Positions 22,779-35,400 of a stretch of DNA of 64,000 nucleotides are shown here, one piece after another; the first letter of the stretch is position 1; each line of letters begins with the position of its first letter. The stretch is from contig QRDG01002510.1 in the NCBI GenBank assembly GCA_012064385.1, positions 62,001 to 126,000 of the forward strand, given 5' to 3'. The translations under genes were made by a program, and so were the position numbers. Source of the stretch: Puccinellia tenuiflora (Eukaryota > Streptophyta > Magnoliopsida > Poales > Poaceae). The notes beneath the pieces are model-generated. The model worked only from the letters and a program-made list of their open reading frames with translations. It had not been told where the DNA came from and searched no databases.

Positions 22779-23550
22779 TGGTAGTGGCGCTTGCTGGGCT
22801 AATTTCGGACGGGACCTTCTTCATCGACTCCGGCGAGCACCTCGCATGGCGTCGTGGGGTTTCTGCTCGCCGGGCCGCTTCATCAAGCTCTTCATCACCA
22901 GCACCAACGTCGTCAACCAGGCTACGTTTGGCTGACCGTGCCTCTGGCTAGCTCGGCGGCTCTACGTCAACACCGCCACCACGCTCGCTGATCTCTCTGG
23001 CATCTCCAACCGCACTCGGGGGCTGGCGTGACCGTCGCCGCTCCCGGCGTCCGCGCCGCCGTCGGCGTCTTCCCCGCGCCGGCTCTGCCACGTCCGGATT
23101 CGCCCGCAACCAGTTACCCTTGATCCGGCGTCGCCTCAGTCAGCTTCGCCCGAGCCCGGCATCCTCGCCACCGGCTTCACGCTGTGACCGGGGTCGCCCG
23201 GCGGCTTGACATCGACATGGCCTCCGCGCTCACTCCTTCGCCACCAGCACTGTGCCTGTACCTGGGGACTGCGGCGTGTGAGCCGTCTCTCCTGCTCGGC
23301 CCGGTGGCTCTACATCGACTCTGTCACCGTTGTCCGGCTCTATGTCGGCCGCGTCCGTGCGTGTCTAGGCGCGCTCTGCATTCATGTACGCCTGCGAGCG
23401 GCAGGCCGAAGCATAGGTATGATGGCCACTGATGGATGTGGCGTCGTAGCCGAGTAAAGTAGAGAAGATATAGGGAAAGGCTTGTGTCGGCTTTGAGGCA
23501 CAGACCGAGTCAGTGAATAGAAGAAAAGAAAAGAGATAGGTCCCGGCGGT
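22779..23550 (+). other. Internal region of the nested element, non-coding GC-rich part
   Basis: Short open frames rich in A, R, S and P occur, but no retroviral motif. This looks like the decayed or replaced gag region of a non-autonomous element. Confidence 0.5.
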
Positions 23551-25340
23551 TAGTGTGTGTCGGCTGAAAAGAGTCAGCTACCAAGATAGAAAAGTCAGCA
23601 GTATCATGTCGGTTGTTACATGCATGTCGGCTGAGTGTGCTCGCCGAGTAAAAGAAGGACTCGGGTTGAGTCGGGTGCTGATCGAAAGCACGACCAAGTA
23701 AGATGTTAACTCGGCTGAGTTTTGTGGCACCGACATAAACATCATGTCGGCTGGAAGTAGACCAGCTGAAATAGTTTGGCCGAGTTAAAAACTGGCAGAA
23801 AACTGCCGAGATAATCTGCCGACATAAGCAGTATGTCGGCCAAAGGAAAATCTGGCATGCTGTTGCCAGCGAAAGTCTACCGAGTCTAAAGCATGTCGGC
23901 TCTATTTGGTTGACCCATGCAGGTCTCGCTCGCCTTCGACTCCGTTGGACGCCCGGGCCTGGGCAGACCTACGCTTCTCCGTTCAAGTCCGCATCAACAA
24001 GGCAATGTAAGTAGTTAACGTGTAAATGCTAGTACCAAGCATAGAAGGATAACCTCAAAAGTTGCTCGGGGACTGCCCCTTCGTATCTTGCTTAGATGTA
24101 TTCCCCGGGAACGAGATATCTTGACCCGGGGACTGGCCGGCCAGTCAGCCTTATGTTTTCTCTTAGATAATAAAAGTGACTCGGGGACTCGGTTGAGACC
24201 GAGTCTGCATCTTCATGCGTAATTCTGCTGGTTCTGTCATATGCTAAAGTTAAATTCATTTGTTAGCAAAGTTGCCATTAAATACTCTTTATAAATATGC
24301 TTGGACTAACCCGGTATGGTGGTATCGGTTCTACCGAGTGAGTGCTCATCATCAAAATCTTGATCATATTGAGTATCCCGAATCACGGTTTATCTCAGTT
24401 TGCCCGAATCGCCGTTCATATCGGCTTGCCAAATATCACGGCATCAACCCATATCTCCGAATCGCTGTTTATGTCGGCTTGCCAGAAATCACGGCATCAC
24501 CCGTTCATATCGCCAAGTATCATGGCATCGACAAGTGCGTCAGATCACCACATATCTCGGTTCGCCTTATATGCCGGCAAGGCCTGTGGACGTCATGTCC
24601 GTAATGCCAGCAAGAATCTGGTGGACCCTGCATCCAAAAACCGACAGAGCCCATGTTGGCAATACGTCGGTACCGCCCGAGCAGACTTTACGAAAAAACC
24701 GGCATAACCCATGCTGGCAATATGTCGATGAGACATTGCCCAGGTTGGCAAGATGTCAAAGCAGCCCAAGCAGGCTATATGTCGGTCCAGCTAAAAGCTG
24801 CCGACATAATATTACGGTAATGCCCAAGAAGGCTAGAAACCGGTATACAATGATGCCCAAGCAGGCTATGTGTCGGTTCAGCTAAAAGCTGCCGACATAA
24901 CATTTCGGTAATGCCCAAGAAGGCTAAAAACCGGTATGCGATGATGCCCGAGCAGGCTATATGTCATTTCAGCTAAAGGCTGCCGACGTAAATGTATGGT
25001 AAAAGCCCAAGGTGGCAAAAACCGACATATGAGATATGCCCAAGCAGGCAATATGTCAATCCAGCTCTGGCTGTTGACATCTTACTTCGGTAAATGCCCA
25101 GAGTGGCTAAAACCGACATATGACAATGCCCATGCAGGCAATACATCGGACATGCGCGTGTCGGCTGTTTAAAAAGTGATAATGCCCAAGCAGGCTATAT
25201 GTCGGTCCAGCTAAGGCTGCCGACATACGACTTCGGTATATGCCCAGAGTGGCTAAAAACCGACATACGCCTTCGGTAATGCCCGAGAAGGCTAAAAACC
25301 GGTATATGATGACGCCCATGCTGGCTATATGTTGGTCCAG
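23551..25340 (+). repeat. Degenerate array of TATGTCGG...CCGACATA hairpins
   Basis: Many copies of GCCCAAGCAGGCTATATGTCGG are followed by a stem-loop of the form TATGTCGG-TC-CAGCT-AAA-AGCTG-CCGACATA (clear examples at 24778-24808 and 25198-25226). One copy (25053-25080) has ATGTCAA against TTGACAT, so both arms changed together. Copies become denser and clearer from about 24700. Confidence 0.75.
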
Positions 25341-25613
25341 TTAATGCTGCCATCATACGACTTCGATAACACCCGAGTTGGCTATAAACCAGATATGACA
25401 GTGGTCATAAAGACTATATGTCAATTCGGCTCACGCAGGCAATGTATATACACCGACTTAGCTCCAGAAGGCCAAGTGCTGATGAGACCTTGCCCGGATT
25501 GGTTGTATGGTTGATCAGCCCGTGCAGGCTATATTTTGATGGCAACTCTGAGATACTATTTTTTGGTAAGACTATGCACGACTCTACGAGTCCCACATAG
25601 CCTCGGGTACTAC

Positions 25614-26784
25614 TGTCGGGGATATAACCCCGAGTACCTCAGAGTTGGTACAGTAGAAGGAAGAAACAACAAACAAATGCGTATAAGATAAAGAAAAAGC
25701 AGAAGAAGGCAGCCTGAGCTGACATTGGCATGGCCCAGGCCGACATCCCGGTCGTTGATCCGACATAGGGTTATGTCGGATCCTTTGACCCGGTTGGGCC
25801 GGTTCTCCACTTCAGACATACCCCGCGGGCCACATCCTCTGCAACGGCTCCTCATGACGGCATCACGCCAGCCGACATAGGCTTATGTCGGCAGCATCAC
25901 TCCCGGGTCAACCCACCCTGACTACTCATCCGGCCGGGCCAGCGCCCAGGTCGCCATGCCGGGTAAGCGCTGCTACCTCGACACGCCCCGGATCTCCTTC
26001 GACCGGCATCCAGGCCGCCAAGATACTCCAGGCCGGCATAGTATATGTCGGCTGACCAAGTTATCCCGGACGGCCCACTCTCCGCTCCCGAGCCCGGGCC
26101 GGCATACGCGACACTTCATCACCCCATGGCCGACTCTTCATCGGCTACTCTCCATCGATGCCGGGTCTTGGGACGCCCCTGGCTCAGACCGGCATAAGCT
26201 CCCTCGACGGATACCAGGGCCAGCTACCACCTCCTAGGATATAAGAGCAAGGGACGAGATGACTAGGCAGGAACAGGTCAAGACGGTGGCATGGCCACAG
26301 TGCCTGTGATGTGACGACAGTACGCGTCCATGACGCGTGCACAGTGCGGACAAGACCCCAGTAGTCAATTCCGGCAACAGTGAAGCACCCATGCATGCAT
26401 AGTGTCCGTGGGCCACCTCTTGTCCCCTGGGCTCCCCTTTATAAGGAGCACCAGGGGTAGCGCATAAGGAAGGAGGGCACGGGGCGGCAGCACCCGACCC
26501 GGGTCTCTCACTTTCCCCAGCTAGCCTACGGGCTCTTCTTCCTCCTCTAGATAAACTGCTCTAAGGAGCAACTTTGTAGCTCCGGTACTCATGATGATAT
26601 ACAGATCAGACAAGTAGGAGTAGGGGTTTTACCTCCTCACGAGGGCCCCGAACCTGGGTAAATCGTGTGTCTCCGTGTATTCCGTGTGCGTTCCTCAACG
26701 CGCTATCCCTCCCCGAATCGTCTAGCGTCCATCGGCCCCTAACTCAAGCCTACCCCTAGGCATCTGTCGTTCACCATGACGACA
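25614..26784 (+). repeat. 3' LTR of the nested element
   Basis: It begins TGTCGGGGATATAACC and ends ATGACGACA. It is about 98% identical to the 5' LTR by hand count. The outer element's target copy TGCTT and the rest of its 3' LTR follow directly. Confidence 0.95.
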
Positions 26785-26789
26785 TGCTT

Positions 26790-26884
26790 GTCAGCCGTCT
26801 GACACTACCAGCCCGCCAACTTCTCCCTCTATACGAAACCCTAGGTATCTTACTGATGGGATTTTCCGTGGTAACCCCATGTCA
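26790..26884 (+). repeat. 3' LTR of the outer element, right part
   Basis: It continues the LTR that was interrupted at 21587, matching 18347-18441. It ends CCATGTCA, followed by the ACGGC target duplication. Confidence 0.9.
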
Positions 26885-27054
26885 ACGGCGTTGGAGGAGG
26901 AGCATGCCCGCTCCCTCTTGGAAGCCAAGTGACATGCCTACAAGGAGCTGAACGCCCAGATAATAAGGAACGAAGGCGACGACGCTAGGGTTCCACCGCA
27001 TATGCCTCCCTCGCCGCCACCCGACGAGCGCCCGAATTGCGCGTCTCCGGATCC

Positions 27055-27794
27055 ATGCCTTCCTCTGGGTCGGATGGTCCGCCGGTGAACGGTGAAGCCA
27101 TCCACGGAAGCTATCCTGAGTGGGTCCTCCTCGACACGGTCGCGACGGGCACCCGCTACCGACACAGCAGCAGCGACGCTACGGCCTTGGCTTCCGCCAC
27201 CTGCCGGACCACTGCTAGTGTCGTTGTGATGTCCAAAAACGAGGCGGGGGTGATTGTCGAGGTATCCTTCTCGCTCGTTAACCCGCCAGACGTTTCCTCC
27301 TTTGTTGTCCATTGCCACGATCTGCGTGACGACGGCTTGCTGTTCCATGCCCGCGTCGTCAACGCCCATGGCGACACCGTCCTCCTCTACGTCATCTTGG
27401 AACGCTACAAGCCAGGGCTTTATTTTGTCTATAGTGTCAACAGCCAAGAGAATCCGTCGCTTGAGGTGCTACCCCCATCTCATCCCTTGGAGCCTCTGAA
27501 CTCGGTGGGCAGCCTGGCCAATGACCGCGGCGGCTACGTAGTGGCCGCCATCAGACGCGTGAGAGCCGATGGCGTTCTCTAGTATCATCTCTTCCGCTAC
27601 TCCTCCGATACCAAGGCTTGGAGCACTAAGGTGGCTCACCTCGATGACCGTGTCTGTGAAGATGACCTAGACGATCTGCTGGACCATCGTACAAACAAGG
27701 TAACTGCGGTGGGAAGCTCCTTGGGCTGGGTCGATCTTTGGTGCGGTGTTCTGGTCTGCGATGTGCTCAACGAGGAGAATCCTTCTGTCCGTTC
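27055..27794 (+). pseudogene. DUF1618-family protein, truncated by a CACTA insertion
   Basis: The reading frame resembles the N-terminal half of the grass-specific DUF1618 family. It has PEWVLLDTVATGTRY near the start, then VSFSLVNPPDVSSFVVHC and VVAAIRR, and after a stop the signature block GSSLGWVDLWCGVLVCDVL. Function in this family is unknown. An in-frame TAG at 27580-27582 (between DGVL and YHLFRYSS) disrupts it. The CACTA terminus at 27795 cuts it off after NEENPSV. The upstream part (26890-27054) is in another frame, so the original start is uncertain; an ATG at 27055 is the first in frame. Confidence 0.75.
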
Positions 27795-28340
27795 CACTAG
27801 TGGAGAAAAGGCCTGTAGCCCCGGGTGGGGAGGACCTCTAGTCTCGGGTGCCCACCCGGGACTACGGAAGCGGGACTAGAGCCCCCCCCCTCTAGTCCCG
27901 GGTCAGTTACGACCCGGGACAAAAGGTTCCCCCACGTGGCCCGTTCCTCCGCGCGTGGTCGAGGACCTCTAGTCTCGGTTCGTAATACAACCCGGGACTA
28001 GAGTTCTTCCCCCGTGTCAGCCTCTGGCTCTCCCTTTTTTGTTTTCCCACCAAATCTCAAATTTAAAACTATGATCAATATTGCAAAAAACATGGTTAAT
28101 TAATTACAAAACAGAAAAATACATATAGCATATCAAAATGTTCATAAAAGAAATATCTATCTGATAAAAATATAATTTATTCTTTATGATAAATCAAAAT
28201 TTTAATTATTTACAGCGAGATCACAATTGGGGCTAGAGCCCGTCTAGCTATTCGATTACACATGGAGATCATAACCGGGACTAGATCCCGTCTATTCGAT
28301 TACATGGAGGGCACAACCGGGACTAGAGCCTCGTCTACTT
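27795..28340 (-). repeat. CACTA left terminal and subterminal repeats
   Basis: The terminus CACTAGTGGAGAAAAGG is followed by at least four inverted copies of CTCTAGTCCCGGGT/ACCCGGGACTAGAG, the presumed transposase-binding array. More diverged GGGACTAGA copies occur near 28260-28330. Confidence 0.85.
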
Positions 28341-28694
28341 GGTGTCATTGTATTTTTCCCTTAGGGTTTATGATGTGCTCCACCAAAAATCCCGCAATTT
28401 CCTCTTGAAGCGCTATAAAGCGCTCCTTTGGTTGCAGTTTACTCCGCATTTCATCCAACTATAAAAGAAGGAGATCAATATGAATATCAATCATCATAAA
28501 AATAAATATGAATGACACTCAACAATGGTAATAAAATAAAATTGTGAATATATCTGTTCACATACTTCTAAAAATTTCGATGCGTTCCGCTCACTGACCT
28601 CCTGGCGAATCCACTCGCAAACGAAGTATGCACACAAATTGGACCCCGATGGCTGCCTCTCGCACTTTATGAGAATAGAATTCAATAAAATAAT

Positions 28695-29112
28695 TGTCGT
28701 GGGGCTACCTTTCGGGTACCCCACGGTGGTAGTACCTGGGTCACGCCAAGAGAGGCCCATGAAGTGTACCATGTGGCCCAAGTAGCTGGTTAGGCCGGTG
28801 ATGATCTTCCTTATTCTGTAACGTGCAATCCGCACCGTCCACCCGAGACCTGGCCTGTGATATAAAGTCCAGGAGGGTGCGTCATCTAGGTCAAGCAAGC
28901 AGCACACAAACCCTAGCGGGATTGCATCTCGCCATTGTAGCCACCTCGATAATACCATACAAGCAGGAGTAGGTCTTTACCTCACCTCGAGGGGCCGAAC
29001 CTGGGTAAACTCGCCCCCTGTTAGCCGTCTTAGCCACCAACGTTCATACTCTCTCCCCCTCAATCAACCCGGGGTACACAACCTTGGGATTTGCCGAGTC
29101 CACTACTCGTCA
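28695..29112 (+). repeat. 5' LTR of the Tat Gypsy element
   Basis: It begins TGTCGTGGGGCTACC and ends CTACTCGTCA. It contains a TATAAA box at 28861-28866 and the conserved TTTACCTCACCTCGAGGGGC motif at 28976-28995. Confidence 0.97.
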
Positions 29113-29113
29113 A

Positions 29114-29133
29114 TTGGCGCCGTCTGTGGGAAG
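29114..29133 (+). promoter_or_regulatory. Primer binding site of the Tat Gypsy element
   Basis: TTGGCGCCGTCTGTGGGAAG lies one base after the LTR and is identical to that of the outer non-autonomous element at 18443. The first bases match tRNA-Asp-type primer sites. Confidence 0.85.
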
Positions 29134-29150
29134 AACAGATCGTTGGAATC

Positions 29151-31238
29151 ATGGTTGCGCCGGCCTCATCTGCAATGAAGAACGGCATCAGCGCCAGGGA
29201 GTCGATCTACACCGGCTTCCTCGAGTTCGTCCACCACTCGCCGGCGGATCTCCCGGCGTACGCTGAGGTGCAGCAGAGCACGTGGATTACCTTCGGTAGT
29301 CTGCGCTATCTGGTGGACAGTCGCGGAACGCTCCGGCCCACGCTGGCCACGTTGCGCGCGACGGACGCGCCAGCATCTACATCGACTGCGCCGACCGCGG
29401 CTTCACCTGCCGCGAAGATCGCATCTACTGCGGCCACGGCGGTCGTGTCATCGACTACCGCGAAGATCGCGTCCACCTCGACTGCGTCAGCACCATCTAC
29501 GACCGCATCAACGGCGACTGCGGTGACCACACCCGCGGTCACCAGAAAAATCGCATCTACTGCAACCCCGGCGCGAAACAAGTCTACCCCGACCTTCTTG
29601 TCCGCGCCCCGGATGAAGCCAAAATCTACGCCAATCGCGCCTCCGCATCGCGGAGTCGCCAGTAGCAGTGGCCGTGGCACCCGCCACGTCGCTATGATCT
29701 TCGACTCTGAGCATAGCTCAGACGAAGGAAGCAGGACTGGGAGCATCAGCCCCACTCGGCGGGTTTACCCCGCGCAAGTCTATATGGCCAGCCCAGCACG
29801 ATCCAATGGCGGGGAACCCGTATACCCGCTGGAGGTGACCATGCCGGACAGGGTGACAAGACTCACCATCACTCGGGAGATGGCGATCCAGGCCGTGAAG
29901 CACATGGACGAAGGCACGTTCCCTTCACCAGATGAACCCCGAGAAGACCAACTGGCGGTCCAATACTTGCTTTGGAAGGAGTCCGAGCGAGTCCGCCAAG
30001 AGAAGGCCGATCTGATTCGGCGCAAAGAGTTGGCCGACGCGTCGAGTGCCAGGAGGGCAGCACACTCGTTTTTGGCCGGATCAGAGGAAGTCTCGCAAGG
30101 AGGACGTCACAGGGCTCGCATGCCACGAGTGCCAGAAGCTGATCGTGTCCACCTCACTCGCAATCTGGAGTCGTCATTCATGACGGAAGATGCGGACGGA
30201 ATCCCCGTCCCCAAGACACCCGCTTCGGCCCTCATGGCGGTCGAAACCTACCTGCGACTAACACAGCCGCCGGAGGGTGACGCCCACGCCCGCCTCCACA
30301 GGCGACAAATTCAATCCCTCAGGGAAGTCGAGGAAGTCCTGGCAAAGTCAGCACCAGCAGAAAGGGTGCACGAGAATCGAGGCCGCCACGATCGTGAACC
30401 CGCACCACTTGCAGACCCAGCCCCAATTCGACTGCGACAGCCGCAGCCAGGCGAAGATGTCCGTAACGTCGTCGCACAGAGAAGGGTGGACCGCAGTCGA
30501 CGGCTGCGAGCGGCGAGTGCACAAGCCAATGACTACGACGACGACGACTTCGAGCCACGCGGAGCCGCATGTTTCAGCTTCAACATCCGCGACACGAAGA
30601 TGCCCAAAGGCTTCAAGCTAACAGCGGAGACACCCAAGTATGACGGGAAGCAAGACCCAAGGGACTGGCTGTAAGACTACCTCATCGCGTGCAGCTGTCA
30701 AGGTGGTACTTCGACTACTGCCATGCAGTACATCCAGTTGATGCTCACGGGATCTGCTCGCGGGTGGCTCAACACTCAGCCCAGGGACGCTTTCAGCACC
30801 TGGGACGAGTTCAGGAATGCCTTCGTGAAGAGTTTTCTGGGGACATACGCAAGGCCAACAACCCTCATTGAGCTCCAGGCGTGCAAGCAAGGTCGAGACG
30901 AGCCACTCCGTTCGTACATCCAGCGGTGGACCTTACTTCGCAACACCATGGACGGAGCCACCTCAGAAGACAGGGTAATGGACGCATTCATGCACGGCGT
31001 TTACCGCCGCGACCTCCGTGAGGAGTTTGGTAGGCTTAGGCCGAGAAACATGATCGAGCTCATGCAGATAGCCAACCAGTTGGCAGATGGAGAAGACTCT
31101 GTTCGTGATGCACCACGATCTCCGAGGCAAGAGGCAGGACCTAGCAACTGGCGAGAAGGGCGCCTGAAAAAGAAGCCGCGTTACGTCAGGCAACGACTCG
31201 ATCGAGTTAGTAGCGGCGGGATTCGAAACCCCCCGTGA
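29151..31238 (+). pseudogene. Tat Gypsy gag, interrupted by a stop and a frameshift
   Basis: From ATG 29151 (MVAPASSAMKNGISA) the frame passes a low-complexity A/S/T linker, then a basic central region. At 30672-30674 a TAA falls inside the gag core, between KQDPRDWL and DYLIACSCQGG. Downstream in the same frame the Retrotransposon_gag domain continues (MQYIQLMLTGSARGWLNTQP, FVKSFLGTYARP, LRSYIQRWTLLRN) to a stop at 31238. Related sequence then continues in another frame, so there is also a frameshift near 31210-31240. As it stands the gene cannot make full-length gag. Confidence 0.85.
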
Positions 31239-32454
31239 GAGTGAAAGGCAGTACAACCAGGACGGTGGCAGCGGCTACCATAGAGACGGAAGTCGCAAGC
31301 GCGAGTGGCGGAGACGCCCACTGACTGAGGAAGAAGAGTTAGAGCAACCTTGCAAGCATCACATGTTCAGGGACCCAGAAACAGGCAAGTGGGGATCCCG
31401 CCACCTATTGAAGGATTGCAGAAAGGCGCGTAAGATATACAGGGCGTTTGCGCGAATAGTCCCTCAGAACGGACAGCGTGATAATCAAGCGGCACCCGTG
31501 GCACAGCCAGCCGCACAGCTGGCCCTCCAGGCGCCACCTCCTCCTCCAGTCGCCAACCCAGCGCAAGCAGCGCTGGCCTTCTACCCGCAACAGCAACAAC
31601 AGCCACAGCCACAGCCGCAGGATCCTGCTAACGTGTTCCCGGCAGCACGTGGGCAGATCAACATGATACAGAAGGGACGTCCTTCCAACAGGACCCAGAA
31701 AATCATCACCCGCCAGGTCTACCAAGCACTCACCAATCCACCTGCAGTACCCGATTACCTGAGAGGCTCGGAAACAGCGATCACTTTCTCCAGAGCGGAC
31801 CACCCGCCGGCGATACCACGACCCGGGCACGCTGCTCTGGTAGTCGAAGCTCAGATCGGGGAGTACACCTTGAAGAAGGTATTCATGGATGGAGGCAGCG
31901 GTATAAATATCATCTTCGCCGACACCCTAAGAAGGATGAACAGGTCAACATCCAACCTAACGCCATCAGCAAATACCTTCCACGGTATTGTACCAGGGCA
32001 AGCAGTCACGCCCATGGGAACAGTTACACTCGACGTCATATTCGGCACACCCGAAAACTTCCAGCGAGAGGCGATCGACTTCGAGGTAGTCGACTGGAAG
32101 TCACAATATCATGCCATACTGGGTCGTCCGGCCTTCGCCAGATTCATGGCAGTGCCCCATTACGCCTACCTCCTGCTCAAGATGCCGGGACCAAAGGGTG
32201 TCATCACGGTGAAAGGCGACTTCGACCGGTCTGACAGCTGCGACCGTGAGTTCAGCAGGATTTCTGAGTTCTTTGGGATGGACGAGCACCTGGAGATGAT
32301 GGCAGTCGACAACGACAGGACTCTGTTTCCACCACGGAAGAAATCATCCAAGGAATCTGCATTCAACGCAAGCGACGACACAAGGGCCCATCAGGTACAC
32401 CCGACGGACGCCGACAAGACGGTCAGGGTGTCATCAAGCCTGACTAGCGCATAG
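31239..32454 (+). pseudogene. Tat Gypsy gag C-terminus and aspartic protease
   Basis: The frame contains KHHMFRDPETGKWGSRHLLK (degenerate zinc-binding end of gag), a glutamine/proline-rich stretch, and then a retropepsin-like domain. That domain has the active-site region VFMDGGSGINIIFADTL near residue 176 and the downstream AILGRPAFARFMAVPH block. The catalytic motif is DGGS rather than DTG or DSG, as is common in plant Tat proteases. The first ATG is 31363, but the real protein would be part of a gag-pol polyprotein. The frame closes at a TAG (32452-32454) directly before the polymerase in the same frame. Confidence 0.85.
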
Positions 32455-35400
32455 GAAAGCGCGCTCGTCGAGTTCCTGCGCAAGAACTGGAAGATATTCG
32501 CCTGGCAACCTTCTGACATGCCAGGTATACCAAGGGAACTCGCCGAGCACTCCTTACGCGTCCGTAAAGACGCTAGACCAGTCAAGCAGACCTTGAGGCG
32601 CTTCGCAGGTCCTAAGAGAGATGCTATCAGCAAGGAGATTGACCGGCTGCTTCACGCCGGATTTATTCGGGAAATAAAGGATTCAGAGTGGGTAGCAAAC
32701 CCGGTACTGGTGGAAAAGAAGAAGACGAAGAAACTCCGCATGTGCGTCGATTTCACCGCCATCAACAAATGCTGCCCCAAGGATCACTTTCCGCTCCCGC
32801 GGATTGATCAGATCGTCGATTCGACTGCAGGCTGTGCACGCCTATCCTTCCTGGATGCCTACTCTGGGTACCAGCAGATCAGGATGAAAGTCGAGGACCA
32901 GGAGAAGACGGCGTTCATCACACCACACGGTGTATTCTGTTACCAGATGATGCCCTTCGGGTTGAAGAACGCTGGAGCCACATACCAGCGCACGATGCAG
33001 GCCTGCTTGAAGGAGCTCATAGGACAGATCGTCCAGGTCTACGTCGATGACATAGTCGTCACCACCCGCACAGAGGACAGCCTCATCGACGACCTCCGCA
33101 AGGTCTTCGACGCGCTTAACGAGTACCAGATCAAGTTAAACCCAGAAAAGTGCGTCTTCGGCGTCCCAGCCGGAGAACTACTGGGGTATCTTGTCTCTGT
33201 GAGAGGAATCGAAGCCAACCCTGAGAAGGTGCAGAACATACTCGACATGCCTGCACCGACCAAACTTCATGAAGTACAACGCCTAGCCGGCAGAGTCGCA
33301 TCACTCAGTCGGTTTATTAGTAAGTTGGGAGAAAAGGCCCTGCCCTTCTACCAACTGATGAAAAAGGCAGACAAGTTCGAGTGGACAGAGGAGGCACAAG
33401 ATGCATTCGACAAACTGAAACAGACCCTCACAACCCCTCCAGTACTGGTGGCACCACATGAGAACGAGCCACTGTACCTGTATGTGGCAGCCACGAACAG
33501 AGTGGTTAGTACCATACTCGTAGTCGAGCGGGAGGAAGAAGGAAAGAGCCACCCTGTTCAGCGACCTGTATATTACCTCAGCGAGGTACTAACTGATTCC
33601 AAGCAGCGGTACCCGCACTACCAGAAGCTGGCATACGGAGTCTTCATGACGTCCAGGAAGGTAGTCCACTATTTCTCTGAGCACCCGATCACGGTGGTAA
33701 GCTCCTCTGCCCTATCCGACATCCTCACTAACCCAGCCGCGACAGGAAGAGTCGCCAAGTGGGTTGTCGAGTTAGGGCCATGGGGGCTGAAGTACGCACA
33801 CCCGAAGGCAATCAAGGCCCAGGTCCTCCCAGAGTTCACCACAGAATGGATAGAAGCACAACTGCCTGACGAGCCCGACTTGTCCAATGCATGGACAATG
33901 TATTTCGATGGATCCAAAAAATTCAACTCAGCCGGAGCAGGAGTCGTGCTCATTTCACCTAAAGGCGACAAGCTGAAGTACGTGCTGCAGATGAAGTTCC
34001 CAACTCCTTCCAACAACGAAGCAGAATACGAAGCCCTGATCCACGGCATGCGGATGGCCCAGAACTGCGGCGCCACTCGCCTCATGATCTACGGCGACTC
34101 CTACCTGGTTGTGCAGCAAACCATGAAGCAGTGCGATGCCATCGCTGACAACATGATAGCCTACAGGGAGCTGTACAATCAACTGGAAGGCCTCTTCGAC
34201 GGCTGCGAACTGCGGCACATCGGCCGCGAAAGCAACGAAGAAGCTGACGTCCTGGCCAACCTAGGATCGGATCGAGCTCCGGTGCCACCCGGAGTCTTCC
34301 TCGAGTGCATCACACATCGCTCAATCAAGGTCCGGCCCCCGCCAGGACCCTCTACATCGACAACAAGCACCGCCAACCCGCCAAGCACGGAGAAGGAAGT
34401 CATGGAGATAATGCTAGTCGAGCCCACGTGGACAAGCCCGTATCTGGCCTACATGTTGCACCAGCGGCTGTCGGAGAACCCAGTCGAAGCCAAGCGCATC
34501 GTCCGCCGTTCCAAAGGCTTCACCATCATCAATGGCGAGCTCTACAAGAGAAGCATCTCAGGAGTCCTCCAAAGGTGCATCGATCCAGCCGACGGCCAAG
34601 CAATCTTACTCGACATACACGCCGGCATATGCGGGCACCACGCAAGCAGTCGAGCACTGGTGGCCAAGGCCTTGCGAGCAGGGTTCTACTGGCCCACCGC
34701 AATGCAAGACGCAGAAGAACTGGTCAAAAAGTGCGTTGGCTGTCAGGAGTTCGCCAACAAGCCGTATGCACCAGCGTCGGCACTGAAGACAATACCACTC
34801 GCGTGGCCCTTCGCGCAATGGGGACTCGACATGGTAGGTCCCTTCAAGAAATCCTCCCCAGGCGGGCACACTCACCTCCTGGTGGCAGTCGACAAGTTCA
34901 CGAAGTGGATTGAGGCGGTCCCAATCACAAGCTCAACCGCAACCTCAGCGGTCAACTTCATCAGGTCAATCATCTTCAGGTTCGGTGTGCCACACGGCAT
35001 CATCACCGACAACGGGACGAACTTCACAGCCGAAGAATTCAGGGATTTCTGCTCTGAACAAGGTGTCAAGCTCAGCTATGCATCCGTCTCGCACCCGCAG
35101 TCCAATGGGCAAGTCGAGAAAGCCAACGGCCTAGTCAGCAAAGGCATCAAGAAGCGCCTGCGAGTACCATTGAAGCGAGCCGCAGGAGCCTGGGTGGAGG
35201 AGTTACCAAGCGTGCTGTGGAGCCTACGCACCACGCCAAACAGATCTACACAGTATACACCATTCTTCATGGTGTACGGTGCCGAAGCAGTCCTGCCCTG
35301 CGACATCAAATTTGACGCTCCACGAGTGGTGGCATACGACGAGTCTGATGCTGAAGAAGCACTTGAAGATGATGTGGATGTCCTGGATGAAGCACGCGAC

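Larger units (their letters stand above)
21588..26784 (+). mobile_element. Nested non-autonomous LTR retrotransposon (5197 bp)
   Basis: The two 1171-bp LTRs are at 21588-22758 and 25614-26784, with the target duplication TGCTT at 21583-21587 and 26785-26789. The primer site TTGGCGCCCACCGTGGGGC directly follows the 5' LTR. The 2855-bp internal region encodes no recognisable gag or pol. The LTRs differ at about 23 positions by hand count (about 2%), so it is younger than its host element, as the nesting requires. Confidence 0.95.
17993..26884 (+). mobile_element. Outer non-autonomous LTR retrotransposon, split by a nested element
   Basis: The 449-bp LTRs are at 17993-18441 and at 21234-21587 plus 26790-26884. 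The 5-bp target duplication ACGGC is at 17988-17992 and 26885-26889. A primer site TTGGCGCCGTCTGTGGGAAG follows the 5' LTR, and a purine-rich ACTCGGGGGCTAC precedes the 3' LTR. The internal region (18442-21233) has no gag or pol. The primer site, the polypurine tract and an internal hairpin motif match the Tat-lineage Gypsy at 28695, so it was probably mobilised by a relative of that element. The LTRs differ at about 18 positions by hand count (about 4%). The orientation follows from the primer site. Confidence 0.9.

Noticed and set aside
30277..30621. Alternative-frame proteins inside the Tat gag and pol regions
   Set aside because: They overlap genuine polyprotein frames, lack domains and have the composition of shifted coding sequence.
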